From contig MCGE01000027.1 of assembly GCA_002105175.1 (NCBI GenBank), positions 1 through 64,000 of the forward strand: a stretch of DNA of 64,000 nucleotides, read 5' to 3'. The position numbers and the translations under genes were made by a program. Below are positions 33,999 through 46,379 of the stretch, piece after piece (position 1 is the first letter of the stretch; each line of letters starts with the position of its first letter). The notes under the pieces were generated by a model. It was not told where the DNA came from. It ran no database searches and was given only the letters and a program-made list of their open reading frames with translations. The DNA comes from Absidia repens. Its lineage: Eukaryota; Mucoromycota; Mucoromycetes; Mucorales; Cunninghamellaceae.

Positions 33999-36525
33999 TC
34001 ATGGATCAAAGTCGCCCAATAGTTCTGGTACCCTGAGCTTTCCTTGAGCAATATCATCAGCAACCTTGACAATATCATATGTAATGGGCGAGGACACCAC
34101 CGAGTCGCGCTTGTAATCAGGATGCTGCATCACCAGTTGCCGTAAGTAAGAAGCCCCAGTCATCAAATCACCACTAGCCCGTTGACTGATCAAATCCATG
34201 TATTTCGTCAATTTGCATCGTGTTTCAATATCAATATTGGTGCTGTTCAGGTAGTTGTGTATTAATGGAATAAAGCCAGGGAATCCGTCATCTTGGGTTT
34301 GGCCATTCACAATTTCGTTCATCGTCATCAACTCATAGGCATCTTCATCATCCGTTTCGCTTTTCTTGGCTGTTATACATATGTTGGATTAGAAATTCAT
34401 ATTGATTCATCAGACCCATCCCCTACAAGATTGACTTACACGTGAATACGTTCTTTCTAAAGTAGAACTTGTCATTTGCCACAGCGCCTCGCTTATGAGC
34501 AATTCGCATGTTTTCGTCGACCTATATACCAATAAAAACAAATCATCCAGTTGGTATCATATTCTCACCCACACCTTTTTTTTGGGGGGAGGAGGAAGGA
34601 GGCGGATTAATATCCTTACCTTTGAGATTGGAATATAAAAGTTCAAACCAAAGCTGAGAATAGCCCGAGTCAAAAGCACAATAAAGACAGAGAAGGCAGC
34701 ATTTTCAAAATCAGTCAGTTGCACTTCCATGCTTCTGAATTCCACTCGCCATCCAATATTTGAGTCTGGTGGTGGTGGTTTGAATCGCACTGTCTGCCAA
34801 TTTGTTGATTGAATATTCTATTACAAAATTTAGGTGAGTCGACCATTTATTCACATTTATTCCATTTTTTTTTCTTACCTCGAAATGATCAGAAGAGTGC
34901 TTATCATCTTGTTCCAGTAATTCTTCAAAGATGACCAAAGGATCCCGAATAAACAAATGTGCCAAGTGTTTGGCTAAAAGATCATCAATTCCGTCATCTC
35001 GTAGTTTGTTGTAGATATCTTTGTCGTACACTAGGTCCAAATCGTTGTATTTGTCTTTGTATGTGTCGTCTGTTGAGATATAAGCATCGATGGAGTCATA
35101 TCGAGATTTGTTGATCACTCGCTTGTTATTTTTCAATGGCTATAAAAAATAAAAACGTAAATACGCGTGCCATCATATTGTCCTTTCTGCGCACATCTAC
35201 ATACTTCCAATCCACGCTCTTCACGAGTACGATCATCCACACTTGCTGCAATGACATTCCAGCGACTATCTACATCAGCAAGATACCCGCGGAAAATCGG
35301 AGTAGCTGCCGTCAATGCTAACTATATCGCCAAAAAAAAAAATAGATTAATTGTTGCCTATTACCATTAATAACCGATTCTTTCATTTCTATATCTTACC
35401 ATGATAGGAGCTACGGGTGCAAGTTGATCATATAAACGTCTAGCTTCATCAATATTGCATGCTTGGAAAGTGATTTGAAGACAACAGCAACCCATACCAA
35501 AAGCCATAGCATCCATATAGATATGATCGGGTTTAGCCGCCCCTTGTTTCGCTTCTTTGTCATGGTCAAACAATTCACGGTCCCAGGGAATAGTTGGATC
35601 AATAAAAGGTCGAGGAGTGTTCTTGTCATGATAAACCGGCATGTTGATTTCTACCTTGGATCCACGACGGCGTCTGATATTGGCAGTCAAAGTTCTAACC
35701 GAAAAAAGGGTATATACATATATATATATATATTATATGTCAAGAATATTCATAGTAAAATAAAGCAAAATAAACTTACGGGAATCTTGCATGAGGATTG
35801 ATGATTTCATCAGGCACAAACATACTTTGACAGGCCTGTCCATCGGGTTCATGGGGAGGGATGAGTTCATCAGGGCAACCAAGTCGAGGATAATTCACTA
35901 GCGTCACAGGTACATCACCAGGATACATAACAGATTTGGCTAAGCGTCTTCGCCGTTTCATATTGTCTTCCACGTGTACGAGATCGCGGAAAGTGGCGCC
36001 ATAGGGCAAACCAGGCGTACTTTCAAGCATATATCTTCCATATTCAGGTCTCCATAAAGCTTCGGGTGCTTGTCTAAAAAGATAAGACGTCCCGTTAATT
36101 TCCATTTCATTAACATACACACACACAAACTTACGTTGTTTTTCCAGCATTGTAATCCAGTTCGGGTTGTTGTAAACCGGGGAGAATGTCAAACACGCGT
36201 AAAGAAAGCTTGGTGTTGCGTTTTTCCTCGTCGACATTCACTACCACATATTCTATCTGTATAAATTGAACGAAACAGAAGAAGAATAAGCGTCAAAATA
36301 TGGGAATAGTCCTGTCTCATAAAATAGCCCGCCACCCTAACTATCGATTGTTGTTCTTCAACGGAGAGATCTTACCTCATCACCCCAGAGCAAGTTTTGT
36401 TTCTTCAAATCCTTGCGATTTTTGTAGATAGTCAAAAATTGATCGATACCATGAGACCTAACATGATCGGCATATTTCTGTGCTTCGTTCCAATGAAGTG
36501 GTGTACCAAGTGATAGAAGACCCAT
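33999..36525 (-). CDS. GSH1: Glutamate-cysteine ligase catalytic subunit
   Basis: Catalyses ATP-dependent joining of glutamate and cysteine, the first and rate-limiting step of glutathione synthesis, in the cytosol. Nine minus-strand exons: 36525-36376, 36256-36135, 36073-35780, 35694-35400, 35321-35205, 35139-34879, 34817-34620, 34521-34440 and 34369-33999. All phases close, giving 629 aa (about the size of human GCLC). Landmarks in order: [24 protein letters not shown] (ATP/metal site), [92 protein letters not shown] and [19 protein letters not shown]. The ends show no truncation. A CCAAT box stands 84 nt upstream of the ATG (36609-36613); oxidative-stress control is known for the family but no AP-1 site is obvious here. 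Confidence 0.96.
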
Positions 36526-37843
36526 GTTCAAAGAATGTTAAGGAAAAAAGAAAAAAAAAGAAATAATTTTTTGGTTCAACTCCAGAACTCTACTTGATGC
36601 CTGATTGACCAATGAAAAGCCACCCATATTTACAATCACGGAATTTTAAAATCATCCTTAATTTGGAAGTCGTGGCAAAGCGGCTCCAAAAGATCATTAG
36701 ATATTCGTCATCTTTCTGTGTTCTTTTCTAATGGTGGGGTGAACTTGATCTTACTTTTATTAGCTTCTTTACTATTTTATGACGAAATCTGGAGCATTGA
36801 ATTGCATCATTTTCATCCGATCCTCCACATCCACGTCTTGGTGTCACGACGTTTCTTTTACTTCTCCGGTGTTATATTTCATTCCCCCCCCATCTCCTTT
36901 TTCTTGTTCTTCTTAACATCATATAGTCTTCAGCTGTATATTTCACCCCTCAATTTATTGTATATGAACACTATTGTATTTAATGTAAATATCAGGCGCA
37001 TTTTGAGTTGAATTATTTGGTTCCTGAAAATGATATACCGGAGTTTTAATGTATATAGAGCCAAGCGACCTTTCCATCAGGAGTTTGCCAAAGCAGTTTG
37101 GATGTACTGTATGTAGTGTAAAACATTTAATAACGGGCATCTGTAATAATTATTCAACATTTTTCTGTTCAAAACAGAGCATCGTATTATATTAAAAAAC
37201 TATTTCTCGACACCTAGGTGCTTTAAGTTTGTGAATGTTCTAAACACAGTAAACTACTCGAGACATGTAAGTAATAATCATTGTATTGTATGGAAAAAGT
37301 AATTATGATACATTATATTATAATTGTCATTGAACGAATATTATGATTACAATGTCATAAAAAATATGAAAACAGCTCCTTATTTTTTTTAAGAGACGGC
37401 CTTACCTCCTTTAATGTCTCCTTTAACAGACACAGGTGATTCTCCATGACATGACATTAAATACGCACATTAGTAGCAGTGTAGGTAATACCCAAAAATT
37501 CGCTTAGTATCTCAATTTATATTAATGATGCTTTATTCATGGCAGCTTTACTACCGGTTGTTCCATATGCATGCAATTTAAAGCATTTTACTCTTTAGTT
37601 CGTCTATCAATCAGGGGGAAAAAATCCTTTCCCTGCGAAAAATCCCCAATTGAATTTCCGCCGGGCCTTCAAAAAAATTATTTCATTTAAAATCGATTTC
37701 TGTCTTTTTTTTTTTTTTTTTCTTTTCTTTTCATCTCCCTATAAACAACAAAAGTCAGGTCGATCATCCATCCATCCGTCCTCTCCTCTCCTCCCCTTCC
37801 TTATCCTTCCCCTTCAACTCTTCCTTTTATTACCTTTAGAATA
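36526..37843. other. Divergent spacer between glutamate-cysteine ligase and ceramide synthase
   Basis: About 1.3 kb between two start codons. The ligase side has the CCAAT box. The ceramide synthase side ends in a long pyrimidine leader (about 37700-37835) directly before its ATG. Short frames in between (for example 36718-37011) are low complexity and not supported as genes. Confidence 0.5.
36609..36613 (+). promoter_or_regulatory. CCAAT box upstream of glutamate-cysteine ligase
   Basis: CCAAT on the plus strand within GATTGACCAATG, 84 nt before the minus-strand start codon. This is a usual distance for HAP-complex binding sites in fungi. Function is inferred from position. Confidence 0.4.
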
Positions 37844-39317
37844 ATGAAGCAAACCATCAAGCAAACGAAAAAGCCGCATACACTAAAAGAACTAACGAAC
37901 TACTTGGCTCAACATCAAATCGGTAAGAGATTTCCCATTCTCCCCTCTCCTCCCCCTTTTTTTTGGTTTGTTGCTTTAACTCATCTCCTATTTTTCTTCT
38001 TCGTCTTCTTCTTCAAGAAATACCATTAAAGGTGATTGGCTTCATAGTCACTGGTTACTTTTTACAGCTGCCTTACTTTGATCGATTCCTGTTCATCAGT
38101 AATCAACGTCCAACGGATGGCCGGTTTGAAAAAGCTACTGGGATTTGACGTTTCTCTTTTTTTACATTTGTGTATTTACGGCTGCTCGGGCGTCTGCTAT
38201 GAAATATGTCCTTTTACCTTTGGCTAGATGGTGTAATGTCCTCCCCAAGAAGTATGATCGGTTCTGCGAGCAAGCTTGGTCCTTTATTTATTACTCCTGT
38301 AGTTGCGGTGCTGGGATTGTAAGTCATCAACTACAAAAAAAAAAAAAAAAGGACGGGGAAGGACGTAACAGAAGGAAATGGGGTTTGTCGTCATTCTACT
38401 TTCCCTTACTTATTTTATTATGTCTATGATCTATTTAGGCTGTCATGTATGGATCTGAATGGTGGTTTGATACACGTTACTTCTGGATTGATTATCCCGT
38501 GACCGATTACACCGAAGCTTTCAAATACTACTATCTGGTACAGTTTGCATATTGGTTACAACAAATCTTTGTCCTCCAAATTGAAGCCCCTCGCAAGGAT
38601 TACCGCGAATTGGTCATGCACCACATCAACACATTGCTCTTGATCTTTGCCAGTTATTTATGTAACTTTACTCGTGTGGGTAATGCTGTCTTTGTGTGTA
38701 TGGATTTACCCGATGCGGTACTTGCTGTAAGTAAATAGTGTGATTGGATCAAGGGGGGGGACGATAGTCAAGCAGGCCACTGACCTTTCTACTCTTCTGA
38801 TAGCTCGCCAAAGCATTGAATTATACTTGCCCTGGAATCATCTGTAATGTCACTTTCGTCATGATGTTAGTCTCTTGGATGTATACTCGGGTATATCTTT
38901 ATGGATGCATTATGCTATCAACATGGATGGAACCTGGTCTTTACGTGAATTTCCGATTGGCGCCATTGGAAGGCTGGTGGTTCCCTGACTTTGTGGTTTA
39001 TATTATCTTTGGGCTCATGCTCGGACTCTATTGCCTTATCCTCTTTTGGACTGCTATGATTTTCAAAGTCCTTTACAAGATTGTGTTTACAGAAAATGCC
39101 TCTGATGTCCGCTCGGATGATGAAGATGAAGAAATACCAGTATTAGAAAAGGAAGATCTCCACAAAACGTAAGACGATTTAGGAAAAGGAACGCGGACAA
39201 AAAAAGAAAAAAGTGACTAAAATGATCCTCTCTTATTTTTATAGGTCTGCGGTGAAAACAAATGGAATCACTCAAGCAAACCGTCGGGCGACTGCAAAGG
39301 TTAATCATGGCAACTGA
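37844..39317 (+). pseudogene. LAG1: Ceramide synthase (LAG1/LAC1 family) with an apparent frameshift
   Basis: Acyl-CoA-dependent ceramide synthase of the ER, TLC domain. Exons: 37844-37922, 38018-38318, 38439-38726, 38804-39168 and 39245-39317. Landmarks: YGSEWWFDTRYFWIDYP, YYLVQFAYWLQQIFVLQIEAPRKDY, the HH motif in ELVMHHINTLLLIFASY, and a C-terminal acidic SDDEDEE. Exon 2 reads in one frame through NQRPTDGRFEK, then must shift to reach SYWDLTFLFFYICVFTAARA. The change falls at a run of five A (about 38129-38133), where one base seems missing; in the annotated frame a stop follows at 38146. No credible intron fits (the only GT-AG pair spans 36 nt). It may be a real null allele, a recent lesion or a base-calling error in a homopolymer; everything else about the gene looks intact. 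A GTAAGA donor overlaps the alternative stop at 39170. Confidence 0.8.
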
Positions 39318-39807
39318 TTGGTCTTCTCTCCCTCTCTCTCTCTTTTTTTTTTTTTTTTTATTTACCCGTAGACCCCTCATATTTTTTACGCATACTTCCC
39401 ATTCGCTAATCTACCCTCCTCCCACTTTAGTGAATAGTTTATTTTCTCCTTCGCTTTAGTAGTAGTTGTTACCCCTCCCTTACCCCTCACGCATTATATA
39501 TTGTGATTATTAGCATTGTTTTATCTAACACATTATATCTATTGATCTGAAATAAAAAATATGATTGTCCAACACAAGAAAAAAATAACATTCTGGATCA
39601 ACGCTTTTTATTTGCGGGGTAAACATTTCAATTTTTTCCAAAACGGCCTTTAAAATTAACAGGGACCCTGACAACAAATTTCCTTATTTGTTTGATACAG
39701 CTGAATTCTCTATTTGTTCCTTTTTTTCCAGACTATCTATTTAAAGTAGCATGATGAAATCTAGGCAATTGTCTTTTTTTTTTTAACATTAAAATTCTTG
39801 AGTGAGG
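39318..39807. other. Spacer between ceramide synthase and chitin deacetylase
   Basis: Pyrimidine-rich after the ceramide synthase stop, with AATAAAAAATATG near 39552 as a probable poly(A) signal. A T-rich leader lies before the chitin deacetylase ATG. No gene. Confidence 0.55.
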
Positions 39808-41362
39808 ATGCGGTGTTCAAGAAAATGTCTTTTAATCACCTTGATACTGGTGATATTGGTGCTGAAGGTAGTTCAGGCGAAAAAATACACGATTCAGCGC
39901 CATCATGACGACGACGACGGCGACGATGATGATGATGATGACGACGACGATGATGATGACGGTGATGACGATGATGATGACGACAAAAACCATGGTTATT
40001 GTAAGGGATGGAAAACCTTTTTAAACGCCGTCTCATCGAGAATCTTTTTTTTTTTCTTCTTTTTTTCTAAACCATTGACATAGACGATAAAATACCAGTC
40101 ACCCCGAAAGATATCAAATGGCTAGATTTAGTGGATCAAAGCGCCGTGCCGAAATTACCTATGCGCAAAGTAGGTAGTGGGATTTGCGAAAATGCCAAAT
40201 GTGATGGATCTGATAACGAAAAATGCTTCGAATCATGCGGCAACACACCCCGTGCTGAGGATGTGTATGGATGCAAGCAGCCCAATCAATGGGCGCTGAC
40301 ATTTGATGACGGGCCTAGCGAATTCACACCTGATCTTCTCGACATTTTGAAGAAACACAACGTTAAGGCGACTTTTTGTGTCACCGGTGCTCAAGTGGAG
40401 AAATACCCGCAATTCACCAAGCGGGCTCATCAGGAAGGCCATCAAATTGCCATGCACACCTACTCTCACCCTCACCTGATGAGCTTATCGAACGAAGATA
40501 TTATCTATGAACTCATGTCCACACAGCTTGCGATTGAAAAAGCCATTGGTGTCCGTCCACGCTATCTTCGCCCTCCTTTTGGCGAGGCGGATCCTCGAGT
40601 CAAAGCCCTAGCCAAGGCCATGGACCTCAAAATCCTTATGTGGAACGTCGATCCAAGAGACTATGATGTGTATTTCAATCATCAAAGTGGGACTCGTATT
40701 TTGAAGTCAATGCGAAAGGTGATCAACTCGAAAAAATCGGCCCTGAATGTGAAAAACGATCCAGGATTTATTAGTCTTCAGCATGGTAAGTCCGCCTTTT
40801 TTTTTTTTTTTTTCATAAGAGGTGGGTGGGACGACTCAATTCTTCTTTTTTCTTTATTTTATTTTTATACATATAAACAGATCTTTATAAGAAATCCATC
40901 CGTCAAGTCCCAAAAATCATCCGAGCGCTTAAAAAGAAAAAGTTCCAACTCACGACGGTGGCTGACTGCGTTGGGGATTCACAACCCTATGGAAATGCTA
41001 AAGTGGCTCAAGCTGCTCAATCCATTTTATTTGCTGCTGCCGCTGCTGCTAGTGATGAAGACAGTGGTGAAATGGATGCTGTGATACAACAAGCGAGCGA
41101 TGATTCTCGCCCCTCTGACGTTCATGACGACATTGCTGTCCTTCCCGTACCTGAAAAATCATCCTCCCTTGGCATCACGCAAAACAAAAGTAACAAGGCT
41201 CGTCCTTTGGACTCATCCGATGCCAATTCGTCCGATAAATCCTCGTCGTCAACTCCTCACTCCGTCTCCTCTTCTTCTTCAGCAACCGTTTCTTATTCGC
41301 ATGTCTTCTCCTCCATGATGATAGTCGTAGTCTTACCTTTTATTGCATTCTTTTTTATTTAG
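39808..41362 (+). CDS. GPI-anchored chitin deacetylase (CE4, NodB domain)
   Basis: Removes N-acetyl groups from chitin to give chitosan, the main wall polymer of Mucorales. Exons 39808-40000, 40084-40785 and 40881-41362 join to 458 aa. Residues 1-23 are a signal peptide. Residues about 34-59 are nearly all Asp (24 of 26), an unusual acidic linker before the enzyme. The NodB domain has TFDDGP (about 137-142, catalytic base and metal Asp), HTYSH (189-193, the two metal histidines), RYLRPPFGEAD and ILMWNVDPRDY. Conserved cysteines precede it (CENAKCDG, CFESCG). A Ser/Thr-rich stalk and a hydrophobic C-terminus (VVVLPFIAFFFI) fit a GPI anchor. The GTG-initiated longer frame was rejected in favour of the ATG at 39808. 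A repeat copy begins 65 nt after the stop. Confidence 0.92.
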
Positions 41363-41426
41363 CGTAATCCGTTGACATCCTTTTTTTTTTTATAATAAAC
41401 ACTCGGGGTAAGCAAATTGCCAGGTA

Positions 41427-42270
41427 TTCACATTCCGCCCACGTGGCTATTTATTTATGTATTTTTGTGGCGTTTCATTTTTTTTCCTCTTTCTTCGCTC
41501 TTTTTTTTTTTTTTTAATTATTTTTTATTTTTTCATTAAGGCTTCATTGACACTGATTGTGATATTGGATTAGTATTAGGACTTGATTAGTTTTGGAAAA
41601 TGCAATACAAACATCATGGGGAAACTCTTTCGTTTTGGATTCGTGATTTAGGACCACCATTAGGTTAGTCTTCATATCTTGGAATATTTTTATGGAAACC
41701 TTTGATTAGTATAGCTTGATATTATTTCCATCGTTTTAATCTATTTCTGAATAAATATGTCTCGTCTTTTTGCCATTGATCTCTCTATACGTTATATTGT
41801 CATGTTGAATGGACATGGTATCTGTGCGGGTGTGTATATATTTGTATGTGTTATGTGTGTATGTATATTGTGTACGTGTATATGGAAAAGAAATGAGCCG
41901 TATATTAAGGCGGCTTAATCCAGCAGTTGTGATCAGCACGCCACCATATAGTGCATGTTATATATACGCATATATGAGTGTGGGTGTGTTAAAAAGAGGC
42001 TCGTGTTCGTGTTAAAAAAACCTAAACAAGTGTAGTGTATTTTGGTTTTGTCACTCTGTCCATTTGAAAATTTAATGAGTTATATAGATCAGCACTAATG
42101 GGGACGGTAGTATTTGTCTACAAGTCATACTCAATCTGTATCCAGCTAAAACTGACGCTATTTTTAAATTTTCAACAATTGACATTTTCCAAGAGTACCC
42201 AGCTACTACACCGAACTCTATTTTTATTATAGTCAATCGATACAATGAACTGAGCAACTTCTTTTTCAAT
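41427..42270 (+). repeat. Dispersed E-box repeat, copy F (subfamily 2)
   Basis: CACGTG at 41440-41445 in CATTCCGCCCACGTGG. The core differs from subfamily 1: AATGCAATACAAACATCATG replaces the GGGATTACAA version, followed by GGGGAAACTCTTTCGTTTTG and GAATAAATATGTC (about 41750). The tail has TG-rich repeats (about 41825-41885) and AAGGCGGCTTAATCC-type sequence rather than the AATAAA modules. Confidence 0.72.
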
Positions 42271-42560
42271 CCCGCATCCCAATTTCCTTACAATATCCTT
42301 CCCTCAACCGATAACCCACAAATATACCACCAGCCTGGTTTCGCCATCATGCAATTTGGCGCAAACCTGCATCACAACCATCAAAAATAGAATGACGAAG
42401 ATAAATAGATATAATTTATTGAAGATTGATATATATATATATATATATATATATGTATAATGGGGAGGTATCAAAATAAAATACTAAAAACTATACACTA
42501 GACCGACCATAAGGCATACGTATACATAGACTATCCAATTTTTTTGCCAGGTTTTGAATT
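42271..42560. other. 3' region of the amino-acid transporter
   Basis: Contains an (AT)n run at about 42430-42454 and TTTATT near 42417 (AATAAA on the minus strand). No gene. Confidence 0.5.
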
Positions 42561-45398
42561 TCAGGGAGTACACCGGCTGATGGGAGCTTCCGAGCCACCT
42601 TGTGTCCAGAGTACCAATGTAATACCGGTGCTATATGTCATGGAGAGGATACCGAAAACCAAGATGATAACATCAATTGCCTTTTGGCGCCACGTATTAG
42701 CAATTGCTTTCAGATGAAACAGAGGGGGATAGACATAACAAAGAGGGACACAGCAAAGAGAGCCTACCAAAGATACAAATTTGTCCAAGTCAGAGGATCC
42801 AACAATCGCCACACACGCACATGCAAGCACAGCCATAAACCGAAACACGTTCTTCTGCCATTTTACCACCGGGTTGTGCTTTCCAGACCTTGAGAAAATG
42901 GCGTTTTCAGTAATGCGGATAGCTGGGAAGAGTTGGAGTGGAATCGAGAGACAAATGGCCAATGCATAGAGTGCTTGAACCGTGTCGGTTGCAATGGTAC
43001 CCGGTAAATTCAACAAGATGACCGTTTGCACCTGGTCACCAAAGGCCATATAAGAGAAGAAACCCACTGACAAAAAGATAGTTGTAATACCAACCATGGT
43101 GTATGAGAGTACCCTGGGGAATTTTTTAGGTTCTTTCATTGATTCAGTAATAGGGATCACTACAAAAGAAAAAGAGAGGGTTAATTCCAATAGTTTTATT
43201 TTTTTAAAATTTTGCATGTGTATACGTGATTACCTAGCCCAACTCCCTACAATTAAAGACGTCAATTCAGATGTGTATATATACATTTCATGTGAGTGTG
43301 TTTATGCTTACCTCAAAGCTAAAAACTGCGGTACCTATAAACAAGGGGAAGGATTTTGCATTGATGAACCATTCCACGTTTCCAATTCCTTGTGTCGCCA
43401 AAGTGAGAAAGTCGTAGTAATACAAATATAGCAAACCAAGCAAAATGAATAAATCAGCAACCAAGGCAAACGCAGACAATTTTTGGATCTTTCGGATCAT
43501 AGCTAGAGGAACGAAGAGGGCGATTTGACCAAGGATCAAATAGGATGAAGGCACCCGGATTTCACATCGAGAGATGGCTTCAATCAAGGATTGCATATTT
43601 TGAGCAACGAACACCATATATGCACATACAAATCCAATCTATACCGAAGAAAGAGATCAAACGAGTAAATAAACAAAAAACGCAAACCAATCTGTTTTTT
43701 CAGTCTCCCTTACCTGTGAGAAAGTGATTGCTACCAAGACTGCCATTCTCATATATTTCCCAAAAAGAATACCACCAATATCACCAAATGAGACCGGCAC
43801 CTTATTTCTTGTTTCAACCAGCAGTAAAAATGTATAGAGGGAGGTTACGGCAATCGAGAATAAAAGGGCCGTTGAGAAAAATAAACCACCATTAGAAAAT
43901 CTGGGACACAAAAAGAAGATTAAATTATCAAGTCGTGATATATTTGTTTTTCTTTTCCACTCCCCCTTTTAACTTACGCTTTTGGTAAAAACATCACACC
44001 TATTTTTTTTTTTTAAAAAAAAAGGAAAGATGATATCATCAGTTTTGATCGTCCTAAATCCCTTGCCCTAACCAAAGTCAGTATCCCTAACGAGCACCTC
44101 CCCCCTTTTCTCCATATTTTCTATCAAACATCATATAAACTAGAACCACTTCATCTCAAGGGGGGTTTTTTTTTAGTATTACCTGTACCAACAAAAGACT
44201 TTAATAAGAGAAAGACGGCTTTGGAAGGAGTTGCCGAGCCTTGGACAGCATTTGCTTGAGCCTTTCGTATCAAAGGAGACGTTTCGTCATCACCAACGCC
44301 CTCGTCACCGCCACCATCACCACCATCACCTTGTTGTTGCTGCCTTCGTCGCCTTCGTGACAAACCGGCATGGGTTGCTGAGCCTTCTTCAATCAACGTA
44401 TCCAAATCGTCATCGTCGTCGTCGTCCTCGTCATCGTCGCTGAGATCTTCACCACCAAAATGCCCATAGAGTGCTAAAAAGTCGACAAACGTGCGTGTCA
44501 TCCAGTGAGGTGGTTCCTTCCCTTGTCTAGCCGCCTTGTCCACTACGAAATGGCGCCGAAAACCACCAGGATCCTTCAAACGCGCCAAAGCTGGGTCGGA
44601 AGGTTCTTGTCGAGGTAGGTACATGGACTGTGAGCGTTGTCGTTTGCACTGTTCGAAATCCATATCTTCTGCCCATTTGTAGATATCATGCGTAATGGCG
44701 CCACCAGATAATTGATGCACGTTGGACAACAAAGAAGGAGAGCCGTCACCGTCGTCATTGTTGTTGTTGTTGTTGCTAGTTAGATCGGAATGCCATTCCA
44801 TGATAGTGTCATTGCTGTTCCCCTGCAGTCTTCCATAAGTGTTACTGTTGGTTTGGTTTCTGTTGTTTTGAGATGTAGTCGAGTTGCTGGTGTTGACACG
44901 AGATAGTTCATTCTGGACAGCCTTTTTTGGTGAAGAACTTCGCGCAGAGCCCGTAGGAGAAGAAGCACCAGCTAAATGTCGTTTCACCACTCTGGCAATT
45001 CTATCGTCGGACATGTCAGCAGATACAGTATTGTCGTCATAATTGTAGGTTGGTGTAGACATTGGACGGAAGATACCATAGCTTGTGAAGGAACCTGTGC
45101 CACTGTGGTTGGTCAATGATTGCTGCAATTCAGTTGTGCTGCCATAGGATTGCTGCGACATGACATCAGTGCCATCAAAGCCAGTACCATTGAAACCAAA
45201 GTTTTCAGTAGTGGATGGAGGTGAAGAGCCATAACCAGAAGTAGCATTGGGTGGGACAGGAGATGAAGTCAATCTAGCTGTGGTTCTATTCCGTTCGTAG
45301 GAGCTTGAAAGAGAGGGATCGCCAAAGTGGGAGGAGGTGCTTTCATCACTACCATCACTGCCGTTTTGTTTCGCATTCCCTGGTAAAGGTGGAGTCAT
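42561..45398 (-). CDS. Vacuolar amino-acid transporter, AVT3/AVT4-like
   Basis: Proton-coupled amino-acid transporter (amino acid/auxin permease family), probably exporting amino acids from the vacuole. Minus-strand exons: 45398-44183, 43999-43978, 43900-43714, 43638-43312, 43246-43234 (13 nt) and 43159-42561. All phases close, giving 787 aa. Residues 1-390 are a disordered, Ser/Asn/Asp-rich cytosolic region as in Avt3/Avt4. The permease core starts KAVFLLLKSFVGTGVMFLPKAFSNGG, continues with AVLVAITFSQIGFVCAYMVFVAQN, and has FEGVGLVIPITESM (assembled across the microexon), ILLNLPG, and PVVKWQKNVFRF near the end. About 10-11 membrane helices. A TTG-started longer frame was rejected for the ATG at 45398. 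Substrate specificity is inferred from the family. Confidence 0.9.
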
Positions 45399-45613
45399 TG
45401 ACAATTGAATAGAAGAAGGTAATGTATGAATAAATGAAGAAGAATATCAAAAGGAGAACGAAAAAAGAAAGAGAGCGAGAGAAAAAAAAAAAAAAAGAAA
45501 AAAAAAAGGACTAAACCCTCTTTATATTTTTGGTTTAGCGTCCTTTTTTAGGTAGATTTTGATTGCGTTGACTTTTCAAGCTTGTTCCTAGCATCCATGC
45601 TTGTATTTTAATC

Positions 45614-45666
<53 letters not shown>

Positions 45667-46379
45667 TAATAATACAGTCATTCAGTATATGAAATCGCCC
45701 CAAAAATGGTCAAAAAGTCGCAGATATAACCAAGCTAGACAATGATCTACGAAGTGTTTGCAGTCGAATGAGTATTTATTTAATAATCGGGTTGTCTCTC
45801 AAAGCAACTACAGTTTTGTAGGGAAGCAACACTGACATCATCATAATCACTACCGCTCCACATATCACTTCGAGTCGAATCGTCTTAACATATCCTTGAG
45901 CCCCCATTCAATTCTTTTCAGTATCATGCAAGTGTTTTCAAACTCCACATCCAGGGTCTACCATATTCGACTTTTTTAAACAAGAAAAAATAAAAAAGTC
46001 CGACTGATGTTACTGAATACACTGCCATGAATATATTACGTGGCAACTATTGTTATACTAGCTGACTTCGTAATATATAAACGTACATAGTAGGAAATGA
46101 TAATGTATCCGTTTTAATCAAGCCTGTGACCTATGGTACATGATAAAATGTCCCCAGAGAGAAACATACCAACGCAGACTAATGCACTAATCTCACCTGA
46201 CTTGCCCACCCCTTTCCTCTTTTTTACATTTTCAAAAAGATATTCAACATAGTATATTTATATGTATGTTTGTATATTATATCAAAATCAAAAGGATTTT
46301 TATTAATCAATTAATAAAAAATGAAGACCATGATACTATAGCTACAGTGTGGATGAAAGATAAAAAGGAATGATATATT
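45399..46379. other. Promoter region of the amino-acid transporter, with a trinucleotide repeat
   Basis: A-rich leader at 45480-45507, then an (ATT)n/(ATC)n microsatellite at about 45615-45670. The rest is AT-rich with no supported gene. Confidence 0.5.

Noticed and set aside
36718..37011. 97-codon plus-strand frame in the GSH1/LAG1 spacer
   Set aside because: Low-complexity hydrophobic reading of T/C-rich promoter DNA with no family resemblance.
43985..44025. T-run followed by A-run palindromes in introns (also near 48413-48431)
   Set aside because: Probably polypyrimidine tracts next to A-runs in AT-rich introns; no evidence of function.
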